Assembly: GCA_023141835.1 (NCBI GenBank)
Contig: JAGLKG010000147.1
Coordinates: forward strand, 1 to 34,591
Direction of reading: 5' to 3'
Length of the DNA: 34,591 bases
Origin: Maribacter sp.
GTDB taxonomy: Bacteria > Bacteroidota > Bacteroidia > Flavobacteriales > Flavobacteriaceae
Shown: positions 24,589 through 33,540 of the stretch, in pieces
Numbering within the stretch: the first letter of the stretch is position 1
How the letters are laid out: each line of letters opens with the position of its first letter
Made by a program: the position numbers and the translations under genes
Notes under the pieces: model-generated
Databases searched by the model: none
The model's input: only the letters and a program-made list of their open reading frames with translations
What the model was told of the DNA's origin: nothing

Positions 24589-25734
24589 ATGAGAAAGATT
24601 ATTTTAAGCATTTTGGGAGTACTGATCATAGTTGCATCAGTTTTTTTCGCAAAAATGATTGTGGATAGTAAGAGTAATGTAAGACCCATTGCAAAAAAAG
24701 TGGTTAAGACCGTTTTTGCTGAAAAAGCAAAAAATGGAACCGTGCCGATTATTGTACCTGCCAATGGTAATTTGATTGCCAAAAGACGCATGGAACTCTA
24801 TGCTGAGGTTCAAGGGGTATTCAAAAGGGGCAATAAACTTTTTAGAACTGGGCAAGCATACCTAAAAGGCGAGGCCATTATAAGAATAGACGCTTCTGAA
24901 TACACCGCCAGTGTACAATCAGCGAAAAGTAACCTGTACAATCAACTTACCTCGATAATGCCTGATTTGCGTTTGGATTATCCAGAGATATTTCCCAAAT
25001 GGCAAACCTATCTTAGTGGGTTTGATATGGGTAAAAGTACCCCGACCCTTCCTGAAATGAGTTCAGATAAAGAGAAATTCTTTATAACAGGACGTGGCAT
25101 TCTAACAACTTACTATAATGTGAAAAATTTGGAGCAGCGACTTTCAAAATATAGAATTACAGCACCTTTTAGTGGAGTACTTACAGATGCATTGGTTACT
25201 GAAGGTACCTTGATAAGATCAGGTCAAAAATTAGGAGAGTTTATAAATACCGATGTATATGAGTTAGAGGTTTCGGTAAGTAAAACATTTAGCGATTTAC
25301 TTAAGGTAGGTGAGCAAGTAAAATTGAAAAATCTAAACGGGACAAGGACTTATACTGGTACGGTCGCTAGAATCAACGGAAGTGTGGATCAAGCCACCCA
25401 GACCATCAAGGCATTTATAGAAGTGAAAGATAGCAACCTAAGAGAAGGGATGTACCTAGAAGCAAGTTTGAACGCAAGAGAGGAAACGAATGCCATTGAA
25501 ATAGATAGAAACCTTTTACTTGAAGATGATAAAATTTTTGTAGTCCGTGATTCACTTCTAGATGTTATCGATGTTAGGCCTGTTTATTTTTCTAATAAAA
25601 AAGTGGTGCTTAAAGAGGTGCCTGAGGAGACCATGATTCTGACAAGACCTATGATGGGAGCTTATTCAGGTATGCTTGTAAATGTCTACCAGGGAATCGA
25701 AAATAAAGATGAACCAAACAAAGCGAAGAACTAA
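24589..25734 (+). CDS. RND efflux periplasmic adaptor (membrane fusion protein)
   Basis: A 381-residue HlyD/AcrA-type adaptor that links the inner-membrane RND pump to the outer-membrane channel. Residues about 4-23 form an N-terminal membrane anchor or signal without a lipobox. The lipoyl and hairpin region spans about 60-200 (VPANGNLIAKRRMELYAEVQG near 56-76; second half RITAPFSGVLTDALVTEGTLI). The hairpin is short, with AKSNLYNQLTSIMPDL as one strand. The beta-barrel domain (ELEVSVSKTFSDLLKVGEQV onward) and the membrane-proximal domain follow. Its stop codon TAA overlaps the ATG of the pump gene by one base, which suggests coupled translation. Confidence 0.93.
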   Translation: MRKIILSILGVLIIVASVFFAKMIVDSKSNVRPIAKKVVKTVFAEKAKNGTVPIIVPANGNLIAKRRMELYAEVQGVFKRGNKLFRTGQAYLKGEAIIRIDASEYTASVQSAKSNLYNQLTSIMPDLRLDYPEIFPKWQTYLSGFDMGKSTPTLPEMSSDKEKFFITGRGILTTYYNVKNLEQRLSKYRITAPFSGVLTDALVTEGTLIRSGQKLGEFINTDVYELEVSVSKTFSDLLKVGEQVKLKNLNGTRTYTGTVARINGSVDQATQTIKAFIEVKDSNLREGMYLEASLNAREETNAIEIDRNLLLEDDKIFVVRDSLLDVIDVRPVYFSNKKVVLKEVPEETMILTRPMMGAYSGMLVNVYQGIENKDEPNKAKN

Positions 25735-28700
25735 TGAGAAATGTAATCGCATACTTCATAAAGTACCATGTAACGGTTAATGTTATTATAATAGCATTTG
25801 CAGTTTTTGGTATAATGGGGGCATTTTCATTAAAGTCCTCATTTTTCCCCCTGAACGATTCAAAGAATATTTCAATACTTATAACTTATCCGGGAGCATC
25901 TCCGCAAGAAGTTGAAGAGGGTATTGTTCTGAAAATTGAGGACAATCTTAAGGGGTTAGAGGGTGTTGATCGTGTAACTTCGACTTCTAGGGAGAATAGT
26001 GGGAGCATAAGAGTTGAAATTGAGAAAGGTAGGGATGTAGATTTTATGTTGCTACAAGTAAAGAACGCCGTTGATAGAGTGCCTACATTCCCTACAGGAA
26101 TGGAGCCATTAGTGGTTTCAAAATTAGAAGTGATACGCCAAACTATCAGCTTTGCTATAAGTGGCGAAGATATTCCTTTGGTCACTTTGAAACAGATAGG
26201 ACGTCAAATTGAGAATGACATTAGGGCAATTGACGGTATTTCCCAAATTACGATTACTGGCTATCCTCAGGAGGAAATTGAAGTGGCTGTGAATGAAAAT
26301 AGTCTTTTAGCTTATGACCTCACTTTCAGCGATGTTTCTTTGGCTGTGAGAAATGCCAATATTTTGGTGACGGGAGGTAATATTAAGACCGATGCAGAAG
26401 AATATTTAATAAGAGCAAAAAACAGATCGTATTATGGAGACGAATTGTCAAATATTATCATTAAGGCCGATCCAAATGGTCAAACTGTTCGTTTAAGTGA
26501 TGTTGCCGTCGTAAGAGATAGGTTTTCTGAAAGCCCAAATGCGTCATATTTCGATGGAAACATTTCGGTCAACATATCCATATCAAGTACAAATACAGAA
26601 GATTTGGTTGGCTCGGCAGAAAAGGTCAAAAGCTACATTACTGATTTTAATCAAAAGTTCAATAATGTACAACTGAATGTGGTGAGGGATTTATCAAAAA
26701 CGTTGAATCAAAGAACAGAATTGCTCACAAAGAATGCCATTATGGGAATGATATTGGTATTGATATTCCTTTCTCTTTTCTTGAATACACGCTTGGCTTT
26801 TTGGGTAGCCTTTGGATTGCCAATTGCGTTTTTGGGGATGTTCATTTTTGCGGGGTTCTTTGATGTGACCATAAATATTCTTTCTCTATTTGGGATGATT
26901 ATCGTTATTGGAATCTTGGTGGATGATGGTATTGTAATTGCCGAGAACATATATCAACATTATGAAAAAGGAAAGTCGCCCATACAAGCTGCTATAGATG
27001 GTACAATGGAAGTAATTCCACCGATTGTATCAGCAATTATTACAACTATTTTGGCTTTCTCTATTTTATTGTTTTTAGATGGAAGAATTGGGGATTTTTT
27101 TGGTGAGGTTTCTGTTATTGTAATTCTCACATTGGCTGTATCACTTGTAGAGGCATTAATAATTTTGCCAGCACATTTGGCACATTCAAAGGCACTTAAG
27201 CCTAATGTAAAAAAGGAAAAAACAGGAATAGCCAAGGCATTTGCTCAACTTAGGATAATAAATAAGCTGGGCGATGATTTTATGAAATGGATGAGGGATA
27301 ATCTTTATAGCCCAACCCTCAAATTTGTGTTGCAGTATAAATTATTGTCATTCGGAATTTTTTCTATGCTGTTGATTCTCACTTTTGGTTCGATAGGAGG
27401 TGGAATCATCAGAACCTCTTTCTTTCCTAGAGTGGCAAGTGATAGAGTCGTTGTTGAATTATTAATGCCTAACGGTACCAACGAAAAAGTAACCGATTCA
27501 ATAATTTCGTTCATTGAAGATAAGGCCGAAATTGTAAATCAGGAGATGACAGAAAAGTATTTACAAGGTTCAAATAAAATGTTATTTGAAAATATGATTA
27601 TGAAAGTTGGCCCGGGTTCCTCGACGGCCACGTTGACCATGAATCTTTTACCTGGTGAAGAACGCCCCGATGCTGTTCGTTCGGATATGGTATCCAATCG
27701 ACTAAGGGAATTGGTAGGGCCAGTATTTGGCATTGAAAGCTTAATTTATGGTTCTGGGGGTAATTTTGGTGGCGATCCGGTATCGGTTTCTTTATTAGGA
27801 AATAATATAGAAGAACTCAAGGCAGCTAAACAAGAGTTGAAAACTGCTATGTTGAACAATTCTGCTCTAAAGGATGTTGCAGACAATGACCCTGAAGGTA
27901 TTAAGGAGATTAGATTGGTATTAAAGGAAAATGCCTATTTATTGGGATTGGATTTGAGAGGAATAATGAATCAGGTTCGCGCAGGTTTTTTTGGAAACCA
28001 AGCGCAACGTTTCCAAAGAGGACAAGATGAAATTCGAGTGTGGGTAAGATATGATCGTGAAAACAGATCATCTATTTCAGACTTGGATGAAATGAGGATA
28101 GTTACTCCTAATGGTAATAGAGTTCCTTTAAAGGAAATAGTGGAATATTCTATTGAAAGAGGTGATGTGGCCATAAACCATTTGAAAGGTCAAAGGGAAA
28201 TACAGGTTTCTTCTGACCTAAAAGATGAAAAAACAACTAGTGCCACGGATATCATGCTAGAAATACAAAATGATATTATGCCACAAATTTTATCAAAGTA
28301 TCCCACGGTAACCCCGTCTTATGAAGGTCAAAATAGAGAAGCTAATAAAATGATGAAGTCTTTTAAGCCTGTTGGAATTGCGGTATTGTTATTAATTTAT
28401 TTGACCATAGCATTTACTTTCAGAAGTTTCAGCCAACCGTTGATGTTAATATTGTTAGTCCCTTTTAGTATTACAGCAGTCGCATGGGGCCACTGGATTC
28501 ATGGTTTTCCAATTAATTTTATATCATTGATGGGAATCATAGCTTTAGTGGGTGTAATGGTAAATGATGGTCTGGTCCTTGTAGGTAGATTCAATGGGAA
28601 TTTACGACAAGGTATGAATTTCGACGATGCTTTGTTCGAGGCTAGCAGGTCTAGGTTTAGAGCCATTTTCTTAACATCAATTACCACAATTGCAGGACTA

Positions 28701-29000
28701 GCACCATTGCTGCTAGAAAAGAGTAGACAAGCTCAATTTTTAAAACCTATGGCCATTTCAATCGCTTATGGCATTGGCTTTGCGACTGTTCTTACTCTGT
28801 TAATGCTGCCTATATTTCTTTCTTTCAGTAATAAAATTAAAGTTCGCTCCAAATGGTTGGCTACAGGAAATGAAATTTCAAAAGAAGAAGTAGAAAGAGC
28901 CATAAAGGAACAAAAAGAGGAATTGTCTTTAGAAGGAGAAATGACAAAGTCGATAGCTGGTTCTCATGAAAACAGGGCCACCACTTCGGAAACATATTAA
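25734..29000 (+). CDS. RND efflux transporter permease (AcrB/MdtC-like)
   Basis: A 1088-residue proton-driven inner-membrane pump with two homologous halves, each with six membrane helices and large periplasmic loops. The proton-relay helix 4 carries the Asp pair in GILVDDGIVIAENIY (about residue 390-405), and the second half has the matching GVMVNDGLVLVGRF. The porter-domain opening TYPGASPQEVEEGI is typical of the AcrB/MexB superfamily. The N-terminal half is of the branch common in Bacteroidota rather than the E. coli AcrB type, so substrates cannot be predicted; metals cannot be excluded. The C-terminal 45 residues are charged and cytoplasmic. Third gene of the marR operon. Confidence 0.96.
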   Translation: MRNVIAYFIKYHVTVNVIIIAFAVFGIMGAFSLKSSFFPLNDSKNISILITYPGASPQEVEEGIVLKIEDNLKGLEGVDRVTSTSRENSGSIRVEIEKGRDVDFMLLQVKNAVDRVPTFPTGMEPLVVSKLEVIRQTISFAISGEDIPLVTLKQIGRQIENDIRAIDGISQITITGYPQEEIEVAVNENSLLAYDLTFSDVSLAVRNANILVTGGNIKTDAEEYLIRAKNRSYYGDELSNIIIKADPNGQTVRLSDVAVVRDRFSESPNASYFDGNISVNISISSTNTEDLVGSAEKVKSYITDFNQKFNNVQLNVVRDLSKTLNQRTELLTKNAIMGMILVLIFLSLFLNTRLAFWVAFGLPIAFLGMFIFAGFFDVTINILSLFGMIIVIGILVDDGIVIAENIYQHYEKGKSPIQAAIDGTMEVIPPIVSAIITTILAFSILLFLDGRIGDFFGEVSVIVILTLAVSLVEALIILPAHLAHSKALKPNVKKEKTGIAKAFAQLRIINKLGDDFMKWMRDNLYSPTLKFVLQYKLLSFGIFSMLLILTFGSIGGGIIRTSFFPRVASDRVVVELLMPNGTNEKVTDSIISFIEDKAEIVNQEMTEKYLQGSNKMLFENMIMKVGPGSSTATLTMNLLPGEERPDAVRSDMVSNRLRELVGPVFGIESLIYGSGGNFGGDPVSVSLLGNNIEELKAAKQELKTAMLNNSALKDVADNDPEGIKEIRLVLKENAYLLGLDLRGIMNQVRAGFFGNQAQRFQRGQDEIRVWVRYDRENRSSISDLDEMRIVTPNGNRVPLKEIVEYSIERGDVAINHLKGQREIQVSSDLKDEKTTSATDIMLEIQNDIMPQILSKYPTVTPSYEGQNREANKMMKSFKPVGIAVLLLIYLTIAFTFRSFSQPLMLILLVPFSITAVAWGHWIHGFPINFISLMGIIALVGVMVNDGLVLVGRFNGNLRQGMNFDDALFEASRSRFRAIFLTSITTIAGLAPLLLEKSRQAQFLKPMAISIAYGIGFATVLTLLMLPIFLSFSNKIKVRSKWLATGNEISKEEVERAIKEQKEELSLEGEMTKSIAGSHENRATTSETY

Positions 29001-29032
29001 GAAACTCTCAAAGAATTAGAAGGTAAAACAGA

Positions 29033-30397
29033 ATGAGAAATAGACTTTTAACCCCCATATTTTTAGTATTTGTTGGTACAGTGCTTACCGGACAGGAAAA
29101 GCTACTTTCAAAAGAAGATGCCGTAAATGTAGCTTTAGAGAACAATTTTGGAATCATGGTTGCCAAAAATCAAATTCGAGTTGCAGAGAATAATGCGAGT
29201 ATACTAAACTCGGGATATTTGCCAACTTTAACAGGGACGGCAGGAGCCAATTATAACGAATTGAACAGTACCACCACGTATCCAGGGCAAATTGACAGCA
29301 ACGGTGACCCGAGGGTTGATCTGGAAATTAATGACGCAGAGTCACAGACGTATAATGCCGGACTGAACTTAAATTACACTCTTTTTGATGGAATGGGACG
29401 TTTGTATAATTACAAACGCTTAAAGGAGCAATACCAATTAAGCGAATTGCAAGCCCGGGAAACCATTGAAAATACCATACTACAATTGTTCAGTGTCTAT
29501 TATGAAGTGGCTCGGCTAACCCAAAACGAAAAAGTGTTGCGAGAGGCATTGGGGATTTCCACTCAAAGAATCAAACGAGCGGAATATTCTTTTGAATACG
29601 GGCAAAATACCAAATTAGATATCTTAAATGCACAGGTAGACGTTACCAATGACAGCATTAATTTAATGAATATGCGTCAGCTTTTGGAAAACACCAAAAG
29701 AGATCTGAATGTTATATTAAATCTGGATATTAGGGAAACTTACGAAGTAGATACCCTTATTTCTTTTATTCCTAGGTTACAATTGGTAGATTATATGTCC
29801 CAAGCCTCCCAGAATAACATTAGTCTTTTGCAAACCGATAGGAACCTGGCGATCAATGATTATGATATTAAAGTTAGTAAGTCGGGTTATTTGCCGTCCA
29901 TAGGGCTAAATGGGTCCTACGGGTGGAATTTGAACCAAAGCGCCAACTTTTCTTTTCTACCCGGTCAAATAATCCCTGGGAGCAATAGAAACAGTTTAAA
30001 TCTTGGGCTGGAAGCCCGTCTTACCTGGAATCTGTTCGATGGTGGAGGTACAACGGTACGTGTTAGAAATGCAAAAATCGCTTTTGAAAATCAAGAATTG
30101 CTCAAAGAGCAGGTAAATTTGGAAGTTAATCGTGATATTCAAAATGCGCTTGCAATCTATGAAAATCGATTAAAAATATTCTATATTCAAGAACAAAACG
30201 TTCTTACGAACCAAAATAATTTTGAGCGTTCTAGAGAGCAGTTTCAATTGGGAAGGATTACTTCGATTGAATTTAGACAGGCGCAGATAAATTTATTGAA
30301 TGCCCAGACGAATAAGAATTTAGCCAAATACGATGCTAAATTGGCGGAACTTCAGCTATTGCAGTTAACAGGGCAGTTGTTGAATGTAGAGCTATAA
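29033..30397 (+). CDS. TolC family outer-membrane efflux channel
   Basis: A 454-residue TolC/OprM-type protein with a signal peptide ending near TVLTGQ (about residue 20). It has two repeats of the OEP fold: coiled-coil segments at about 130-235 and 345-450, and beta-barrel segments near NLNYTLFDGMGRLYNYKRLKEQY and LEARLTWNLFDGGGTTVRVRN. The (T/N)LFDG signature in both repeats is typical. Without an N-terminal lipobox Cys it is anchored by the barrel only. It completes the tripartite pump with the two genes upstream (32-bp gap after the pump gene). Confidence 0.95.
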   Translation: MRNRLLTPIFLVFVGTVLTGQEKLLSKEDAVNVALENNFGIMVAKNQIRVAENNASILNSGYLPTLTGTAGANYNELNSTTTYPGQIDSNGDPRVDLEINDAESQTYNAGLNLNYTLFDGMGRLYNYKRLKEQYQLSELQARETIENTILQLFSVYYEVARLTQNEKVLREALGISTQRIKRAEYSFEYGQNTKLDILNAQVDVTNDSINLMNMRQLLENTKRDLNVILNLDIRETYEVDTLISFIPRLQLVDYMSQASQNNISLLQTDRNLAINDYDIKVSKSGYLPSIGLNGSYGWNLNQSANFSFLPGQIIPGSNRNSLNLGLEARLTWNLFDGGGTTVRVRNAKIAFENQELLKEQVNLEVNRDIQNALAIYENRLKIFYIQEQNVLTNQNNFERSREQFQLGRITSIEFRQAQINLLNAQTNKNLAKYDAKLAELQLLQLTGQLLNVEL

Positions 30398-30401
30398 CAT
30401 A

Positions 30402-30584
30402 ATGTATGAACATTTTTTTCAATGCCCTCATTGTTGGGAAGAAATATCGATGCTAATCGATTCTTCTATTGCACGACAAACCTATGTTGAAGATTGTGAA
30501 GTGTGTTGTAATCCACTTCAAATCACACTAGAATTCAATAGTAATCAACTTACTGCTTTTCAGGCAAAAAGCCTTGGCCAATAG
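30402..30584 (+). CDS. small CPXCG-motif zinc-ribbon protein
   Basis: A 60-residue protein starting 4 bp after the TolC stop, hence probably in the same transcript. Two Cys pairs (CPHC at 8-11, CEVC at 32-35, plus Cys36) match the CPXCG cysteine-rich family, expected to fold as a zinc ribbon. The acidic spacer and the C-terminal LTAFQAKSLGQ are in line with family members of 55-65 residues. Its function is unknown. Confidence 0.85.
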   Translation: MYEHFFQCPHCWEEISMLIDSSIARQTYVEDCEVCCNPLQITLEFNSNQLTAFQAKSLGQ

Positions 30585-30681
30585 CGGCTTTATAATATTA
30601 AATGAATTGCCTGGCTCGATTGGTTTTTACGTTTTTATATAGTAACAAAACCCTTAAAAAAGGTTAAAATATAAAAACAGG

Positions 30682-30717
30682 TTTGTTATTTTATAACCTG
30701 GGAATTTAATATTTTTG
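30682..30717 (+). promoter_or_regulatory. candidate promoter of the SUMF1-YceI-ApbE cluster
   Basis: TATTTTTG at 30710-30717 matches TAnnTTTG and ends 14 bp before the ATG at 30732. TTTG at 30682-30685 is 24 bp upstream. An imperfect inverted repeat (AGGTTAAAAT at 30661-30670, ATTTTATAACCT at 30688-30699) overlaps the -33 side and could be an operator. Confidence 0.5.
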
Positions 30718-30731
30718 CTAAAATTTTAGTG

Positions 30732-31814
30732 ATGAAGATCCAGCCAAAGAAAAACCTTCAAATCCCATCTTTTATTTTAGCAATTTGTATCGCCACAACC
30801 GGATTTCTTTCCTGTAAATCATCGGTAGGTACAATAAAGCCTACAAACCCTGTCAAGGAGGTGGCCAGCGAAGTTTCAAAGGAAACACAAAATGCAGTTT
30901 CCAAAGATGGATCTAGCGAAGTGTATACAGAGACCATACCTGTGGCCAATAAATCTTTTGATATGGTGCTGATACCAGCAGGGCAGTTTGTAATGGGAAG
31001 TCCTTCGGACGAACCCAATCGAAAGGATGATGAAGGACCACAAAAAAATGTTTCTTTAGATGCCTTTTGGATGGGTAAATATGAAGTTACATGGAGCGTT
31101 TTTGAACTATTTTTTAAACAAAACCAAGAATTGTTCGAAAGCTTGGATACCGATAAACTTAGTGCAATTGATGCTATTACACGGCCAAGTCCACCTTATG
31201 AAGACCCATCGTATGGCATGGGCAAGGATGATTTCCCTGCAGTGAGTATGTCTACCTATTCAGCATTGGTATTCTGTAAGTGGTTAAGCAATATAACAGG
31301 CCATTTTTACAGGTTGCCGACTGAGGCGGAATGGGAATATGCAGCAAGAGCTGGTTCTAAGACTATGTATGAATTTGGGGCTTCGGAAGAAGAATTGGAA
31401 AAGTACGCCGTATATTACAAAAACTCCAACAGCAAGTATGCAGAAGTAGGTACCAAATTGCCCAATAAATGGGGTTTATATGATATGCACGGAAATGTAG
31501 CGGAATGGACCTTGGATCAATATAAAGCGGATGCCTATGCAAAAATGGAGGAGAAAAATCCTTGGGTGATGCCCATGGTTATCCATCCTCGGATTATCCG
31601 GGGAGGTTCTTGGGACGATGATGCCGAAAATTTGCGTTCGGCAGCAAGAAGGGCCTCTAGCGTAAAGCTGCAGAAAAGAGATCCTCAGATTCCCAAAAGT
31701 TTTTGGTGGTTTACAGATTCTAATTTTGTAGGTCTTAGACTGGTTAGCCCTAAAAATCAACCCAGTCCTGAGGAGCAAAGCAAATTCTGGCAAATGGTCC
31801 TTGATGAAGGATGA
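30732..31814 (+). CDS. SUMF1-like (formylglycine-generating enzyme family) lipoprotein
   Basis: The ATG at 30732 is preferred to the GTG one codon earlier. The 360-residue protein has a long lipoprotein signal (lipobox FLSC, Cys28), so it is envelope-anchored. The SUMF1/FGE-sulfatase domain runs from about 75 to 340: FDMVLIPAGQFVMGSPSDE, DAFWMGKYEVTWSVFE, YRLPTEAEWEYAARAGSK, GLYDMHGNVAEWTLDQY and IIRGGSWDDDAENLRSAARR. The FGE catalytic cysteines are missing, so it is probably not a sulfatase activator. It differs from GldK (this window, 14698-16053) in lacking the large acidic insertion. Its gene heads a cluster with yceI and apbE. Confidence 0.9.
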   Translation: MKIQPKKNLQIPSFILAICIATTGFLSCKSSVGTIKPTNPVKEVASEVSKETQNAVSKDGSSEVYTETIPVANKSFDMVLIPAGQFVMGSPSDEPNRKDDEGPQKNVSLDAFWMGKYEVTWSVFELFFKQNQELFESLDTDKLSAIDAITRPSPPYEDPSYGMGKDDFPAVSMSTYSALVFCKWLSNITGHFYRLPTEAEWEYAARAGSKTMYEFGASEEELEKYAVYYKNSNSKYAEVGTKLPNKWGLYDMHGNVAEWTLDQYKADAYAKMEEKNPWVMPMVIHPRIIRGGSWDDDAENLRSAARRASSVKLQKRDPQIPKSFWWFTDSNFVGLRLVSPKNQPSPEEQSKFWQMVLDEG

Positions 31815-31857
31815 TTTGGATAAAAACTTTAGTGAAGTAGGATAAACACATTATAAA

Positions 31858-32403
31858 ATGAAAAACATACTATTTACATTACTTGCATTATTTGGCATTT
31901 CCTTGGGTTTTTCCCAAGATAATTATGAACTATCCTCTGAAAGTGTTTTGACGGTAGATGGGACTTCTACCTTGACTGCTTGGTCTGTTACTGCCAATAC
32001 TTTTACAGGTGCATTGCAACTTGAAGGAAATGCCATAAAGGAAATTTCCTTCGAAGTAGAGGTAGCAAGCCTAATAAGTCCACGCGGGGCCACAATGGAT
32101 AAAAAAACACATAATGCCCTCAAAAAGGAAGAGCATCCCAAAGTGCTTTTTTCGGCTAGTGTCATAAATTTTTCTGAAGGAGATAGCCAAAATATTCCAG
32201 GCAAACTAACTATGGCTGGTGTTGAAAAAGAAGTTGTTGTCGCAACTACAATTGTGCGATCCGAAGGTAAGTTGCAAATAAAGGGAAATCAGAAAATAAC
32301 ATTGCAGGATTATGATATGGAACCGCCTACGGCAATGTTCGGTTCCATTATAGTAGGTGATGATGTCGTTATAAATTTCGATTTGTTTTTTGCAAAAAAG
32401 TAA
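31858..32403 (+). CDS. YceI family periplasmic protein
   Basis: A 181-residue protein with a signal peptide (cleavage near LGFSQ, about residue 20) and a single YceI lipocalin-like barrel domain. Typical features are the N-terminal SVLTVDGTSTLTAWSVTA, the NFxxG-like GALQLEGNAIKE strand, the ARGATMDKKTHNALKKEEHPKVLF block (seen as SPRGATMDKKTHNALKKEEH) and the terminal GDDVVINFDLFF. YceI proteins bind isoprenoid chains such as polyprenyl quinones in characterised members; its own ligand is unknown. It overlaps the next gene by 14 bases, indicating coupled translation. Confidence 0.94.
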   Translation: MKNILFTLLALFGISLGFSQDNYELSSESVLTVDGTSTLTAWSVTANTFTGALQLEGNAIKEISFEVEVASLISPRGATMDKKTHNALKKEEHPKVLFSASVINFSEGDSQNIPGKLTMAGVEKEVVVATTIVRSEGKLQIKGNQKITLQDYDMEPPTAMFGSIIVGDDVVINFDLFFAKK

Positions 32404-33439
32404 TACTCCAAAAAAGAAATTTACCCTTTCACTGAAATTAGGTCTGGGAAAGGCGCTATGTGTCTTTTTTTTACTTTTCTCCAATTTTGTTGTATATGCC
32501 CAAGTGAGATTTGAGTACAAACACCAACAAATGGGCACTCAAATTAGGTTGGTTTTCTATGCTGTGAACAAGCAAGAGGCCGATTCGGTCTCAGACTTGG
32601 TTTTCGAAAGAATTGATGGCTTAAACAATATATTAAGCGATTACATTGAAGATAGTGAACTTAATAAACTCACCAATGAAGGTATTGGGGATGTCACTGT
32701 CAGTAATGATTTGTACGCAGTTCTCAAAAAATCTGTCGAGATTGCAGAGAAAACCAATGGAGCGTTCGACATAACCGCAGGGCCATTGATTCGGCTTTGG
32801 AGGAAGTCAAGAAAATCCAGAATAAAACCTACACTTTCAGACTTGAAAGCCGCCAAGGAGAAAGTTGGGTATCAGCATATTACTTTTCCAAAGCAAAATA
32901 CAGTTCGCTTGGGAAAACAAGGATTACAATTAGATTTGGGTGGAATTGGCAAAGGCTTTGCCGCTGATGAAGTGATTAAAATCCTGTTGAAGAATGGTGT
33001 CACCTCTGCTCTAATTGATATGGGGGGGGACATTAGAGTAAGCGCCCCACCCCCTGGCAGACCATATTGGTTACTTGCTTTTTCGTATTATGATGGTAAT
33101 GGTGATGAAATAGTGCAAAAAATAAAACTTAAAAACGCCGCAGTGGCCACCTCTGGAGACGTATACCAATTTGTTGAGATTGATGGAATACGATATTCCC
33201 ATATTATAAATCCGTTGACAGGTATGGCCCTGACCACAGGTATTCAGGTAAGTGTTATTGCCGAAAATGCAACCAAGGCTGATGCATATGCTTCCGCCTT
33301 AAGTGTGATGGGTATTGAAAAGGCGAAAGAAAAAATCAAGGAAATAGCCAGTTTGAACGTCTTTTTGGTAGAGAGCATAAAAAATAATAGAAAGCAATGG
33401 CATAATCTTGAGTTCAAAAAGTTTTTGATAAATAATTAA
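32390..33439 (+). CDS. apbE: FAD:protein FMN transferase ApbE
   Basis: This enzyme attaches FMN covalently to Thr/Ser of periplasmic or membrane redox proteins. The 349-residue protein begins at TTG 32390 (no ATG is available before the signal peptide, residues about 12-38, ending VVYAQ). The ApbE fold is complete: MGTQIRLVFYAV at the start, TNGAFDITAGPLIRLWR, LQLDLGGIGKGFAADE (about 183-198), IDMGGDIRVSAPPPGRPYW, AVATSGDVYQ and SHIINPLTGMALTTGI, and ADAYASALSVMG. Overlapping yceI by 14 bases suggests translational coupling. The flavinylated target is not in the visible window; it may lie beyond the right edge. Confidence 0.96.
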   Translation: MQKSNTPKKKFTLSLKLGLGKALCVFFLLFSNFVVYAQVRFEYKHQQMGTQIRLVFYAVNKQEADSVSDLVFERIDGLNNILSDYIEDSELNKLTNEGIGDVTVSNDLYAVLKKSVEIAEKTNGAFDITAGPLIRLWRKSRKSRIKPTLSDLKAAKEKVGYQHITFPKQNTVRLGKQGLQLDLGGIGKGFAADEVIKILLKNGVTSALIDMGGDIRVSAPPPGRPYWLLAFSYYDGNGDEIVQKIKLKNAAVATSGDVYQFVEIDGIRYSHIINPLTGMALTTGIQVSVIAENATKADAYASALSVMGIEKAKEKIKEIASLNVFLVESIKNNRKQWHNLEFKKFLINN

Positions 33440-33540
33440 TTTGTTTTAATTATAACAATTGAATTGTGGCTATTTGGATATTGATGGAATTCATTAACTT
33501 TAGGCGGATTACTCAGATACATTTTCCCACCTAGCGGCCT

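Noticed and set aside
24637-24855. Minus-strand frames opposite the start of the adaptor gene (24582-24791, 24637-24855)
   Set aside because: They are antisense to a clear efflux adaptor gene and show no recognisable domain.
30649-30665. AACCCTT/AAGGTT hairpin as terminator of the efflux operon
   Set aside because: The pairing needs a bulge and is followed by AAAAT rather than a T-run.
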